A DNA stretch of 5,315 nucleotides. It comes from Candidatus Scatosoma pullistercoris. Its GTDB lineage: Bacteria > Bacillota > Clostridia > Christensenellales > Borkfalkiaceae. The notes beneath the pieces were generated by a model. That model searched no databases, was not told where the DNA came from, and saw nothing but the letters and a program-made list of their open reading frames with translations. The DNA lies in NCBI GenBank assembly GCA_018714725.1, contig DVMZ01000028.1, positions 1-5,315 on the forward strand, read 5' to 3'. A program made the position numbers and the translations under genes. How positions within the stretch are numbered: position 1 is the first letter of the stretch; each line of letters starts with the position of its first letter. Shown here in pieces: positions 4,326-5,315 of this stretch.

Positions 4326-5282
4326 TCAAACAGAAATATCGTTAAGTTTTTTCCACGCCCCCGAAAGCCCCGTCTGTTCAAACACCCGGCGCATCGCAAA
4401 AGCCGGCAGGACGGATTTCAGTTCTTCCACTTCTTTTTTCACGCGCGAAAGAAACACGGAAAACTCTTTTCGGGGCAGCATGTATTTGAATACCAACATA
4501 AGAGCCAAAAAATCACAGCGGCCGTACCGCAATCTCCCGTCTGAAAATCCGGGCACCTGGATTTTGCGGAACACCGACAGGTTTTCGGTGAGCCGCACCG
4601 CGGGAAGATGCGCGCAATACACCCGCTCCCCGTGCGCGGCGATGTTCCGGAAAGAAATCGCTATTTCCGTCATATTGCAGAGCGTCTTGCCGCTTAACCG
4701 GTACTCCCCGGCAATTTCCGAACGGTCTTCCGGCTTCATCAGTTTGAGAAATTTGGAGGCGTTTCCGAAACTCAGCGCCCGGATTAACGCCCAAAGCGGA
4801 ACATGCCCGTACACTTTCGCGTTGTGGGCGATGTAATCGCGATAACTCTTTGTCCCCTCCCGCATGCTGTCGCGGATCAGGTCCCTGCACGTCGCGATCA
4901 GCCAGCGGACATTGCCGCGCTCGGCGGGGTCGGACGTAAAATTTTCTTCGGTAAGGTACGCTTTTTCGCGCACGCCGTACAGTCTGCTGAACGTATCCGC
5001 AATCAGGGCTTTCAGATTGCATTCCACCCCCTGCGTGTATTCGTACACGATGCCGCGGAGATGTTTGTCAAAATCGTACAGCGCTTCGATATGTTCGAAC
5101 CGGACGCCGCAGATATACCGTTTGCGGTCGTCTTTGAACAGGCGGTTATATCCCACTGCGAAATTATAATATCCTTCCCACTTCAACCGGGAAATCGCAG
5201 TCCGCTCGTCCTCTACGATCAGTCCGTCCCTGCGCAGTTTTTCAACCTGTTGCTCATAAGAGAGATAGATCTTCTCGCACAT
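4326..5282 (-). CDS. Abi_2 family protein (AbiD/AbiF-like) with HEPN RNase motif
   Basis: A 318-aa cytoplasmic protein of the Abi_2 family, which includes AbiD and AbiF of lactococcal phage abortive infection. Family hallmarks in order: LSYEQQVEKLRRDGLIVEDE (7-26), RLKWEGYYNFAVGYNRLF (32-49, usual 'L..inYYRlsgY' segment), HIEALYDFDKHLRGIVYEYTQGVECNLKA (64-92), HVPLWALIRALSFGNASKF (160-178) and FRNIAAHGERVYC (211-223). The last carries Arg212-x4-His217, the catalytic RX4-6H signature of HEPN ribonucleases. Known relatives are thought to cut RNA and arrest growth during phage infection. Length matches typical members (about 300 aa) and nothing looks broken. The ATG at 5282 follows GGGGAGG with only about 4 nt spacing, and the frame stays open upstream to the window edge, so an upstream start or an overlapping upstream gene is possible, although the family normally begins here. 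It heads a three-gene run with metabolic genes that have no obvious defence link. Confidence 0.9.
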   Translation of the reverse strand: MCEKIYLSYEQQVEKLRRDGLIVEDERTAISRLKWEGYYNFAVGYNRLFKDDRKRYICGVRFEHIEALYDFDKHLRGIVYEYTQGVECNLKALIADTFSRLYGVREKAYLTEENFTSDPAERGNVRWLIATCRDLIRDSMREGTKSYRDYIAHNAKVYGHVPLWALIRALSFGNASKFLKLMKPEDRSEIAGEYRLSGKTLCNMTEIAISFRNIAAHGERVYCAHLPAVRLTENLSVFRKIQVPGFSDGRLRYGRCDFLALMLVFKYMLPRKEFSVFLSRVKKEVEELKSVLPAFAMRRVFEQTGLSGAWKKLNDISV

Positions 5283-5315
5283 GCTCCCTCCCCGCTTCGC
5301 CTCCAGCCGGGCGGC
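5283..5315. other. Short GC-rich edge upstream of the Abi_2 gene
   Basis: Thirty-three bases before the Abi_2 ATG. On the minus strand they contain no stop codon in any frame and no AT-rich promoter elements; the purine-rich GGGGAGGG just before the ATG is the SD. This looks more like the tail of an upstream coding region than a promoter region, but it is too short to be certain. Confidence 0.35.

Noticed and set aside
4513..5022. 169-codon minus-strand frame inside the Abi_2 gene
   Set aside because: Same strand but another frame, Arg-rich, and covered by a coding frame with clear Abi_2 motifs from end to end.

Overview
The window looks like a moderately GC-rich chromosomal segment from a low-abundance-type Firmicute, most likely an uncultured Clostridia-like gut or anaerobic bacterium. 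Reasons: strong Bacillota-style Shine-Dalgarno sequences (AGGAGG, GGAGG, AAGGAG), sigma-A-like promoters, a MsmX/UgpC-type sugar transporter ATPase, a small Big_2 lipoprotein, PepT, and an Abi_2 protein. No phylogenetic marker is present, so the assignment is tentative. I see no tRNA, rRNA, CRISPR array, insertion sequence or phage gene.

Layout. (1) 1-131, minus: the first 43 codons of a MalK/MsmX/UgpC-type ABC sugar-import ATPase, cut by the window edge just after Walker A begins. Its short AT-rich leader (132-270) holds a likely promoter and nested inverted repeats. (2) 271-302: a rho-independent terminator for the next gene. (3) 368-796, minus: a 142-aa lipoprotein with one bacterial Ig-like (Big_2) domain, probably starting at a TTG placed 9 nt after a perfect AGGAGG. 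(4) 797-1204: a divergent intergenic region with a homopyrimidine tract, two clear inverted repeats and a strong pepT promoter. (5) 1205-2416, plus: peptidase T, complete, with all metal ligands. (6) 2417-2652: convergent intergenic region with a perfect 14-bp hairpin terminator and a small tandem repeat. (7) 2653-5282, minus: three genes in one direction, transcribed in the order Abi_2-family HEPN protein, then beta-phosphoglucomutase-like HAD protein, then YdhF-type aldo/keto reductase. The gaps are 60 and 32 nt with no terminator between them.

Functionally the window mixes peptide salvage (PepT), sugar uptake (ABC ATPase) and sugar-phosphate or carbonyl metabolism (HAD protein and aldo/keto reductase) with one probable defence or toxin gene at its right end. 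The two points most worth following are the Abi_2/HEPN protein, whose upstream partner region lies just outside the window, and the HAD protein. The latter looks like beta-phosphoglucomutase but has an acidic residue where the conserved motif III lysine should be, followed by about 11 inserted residues.
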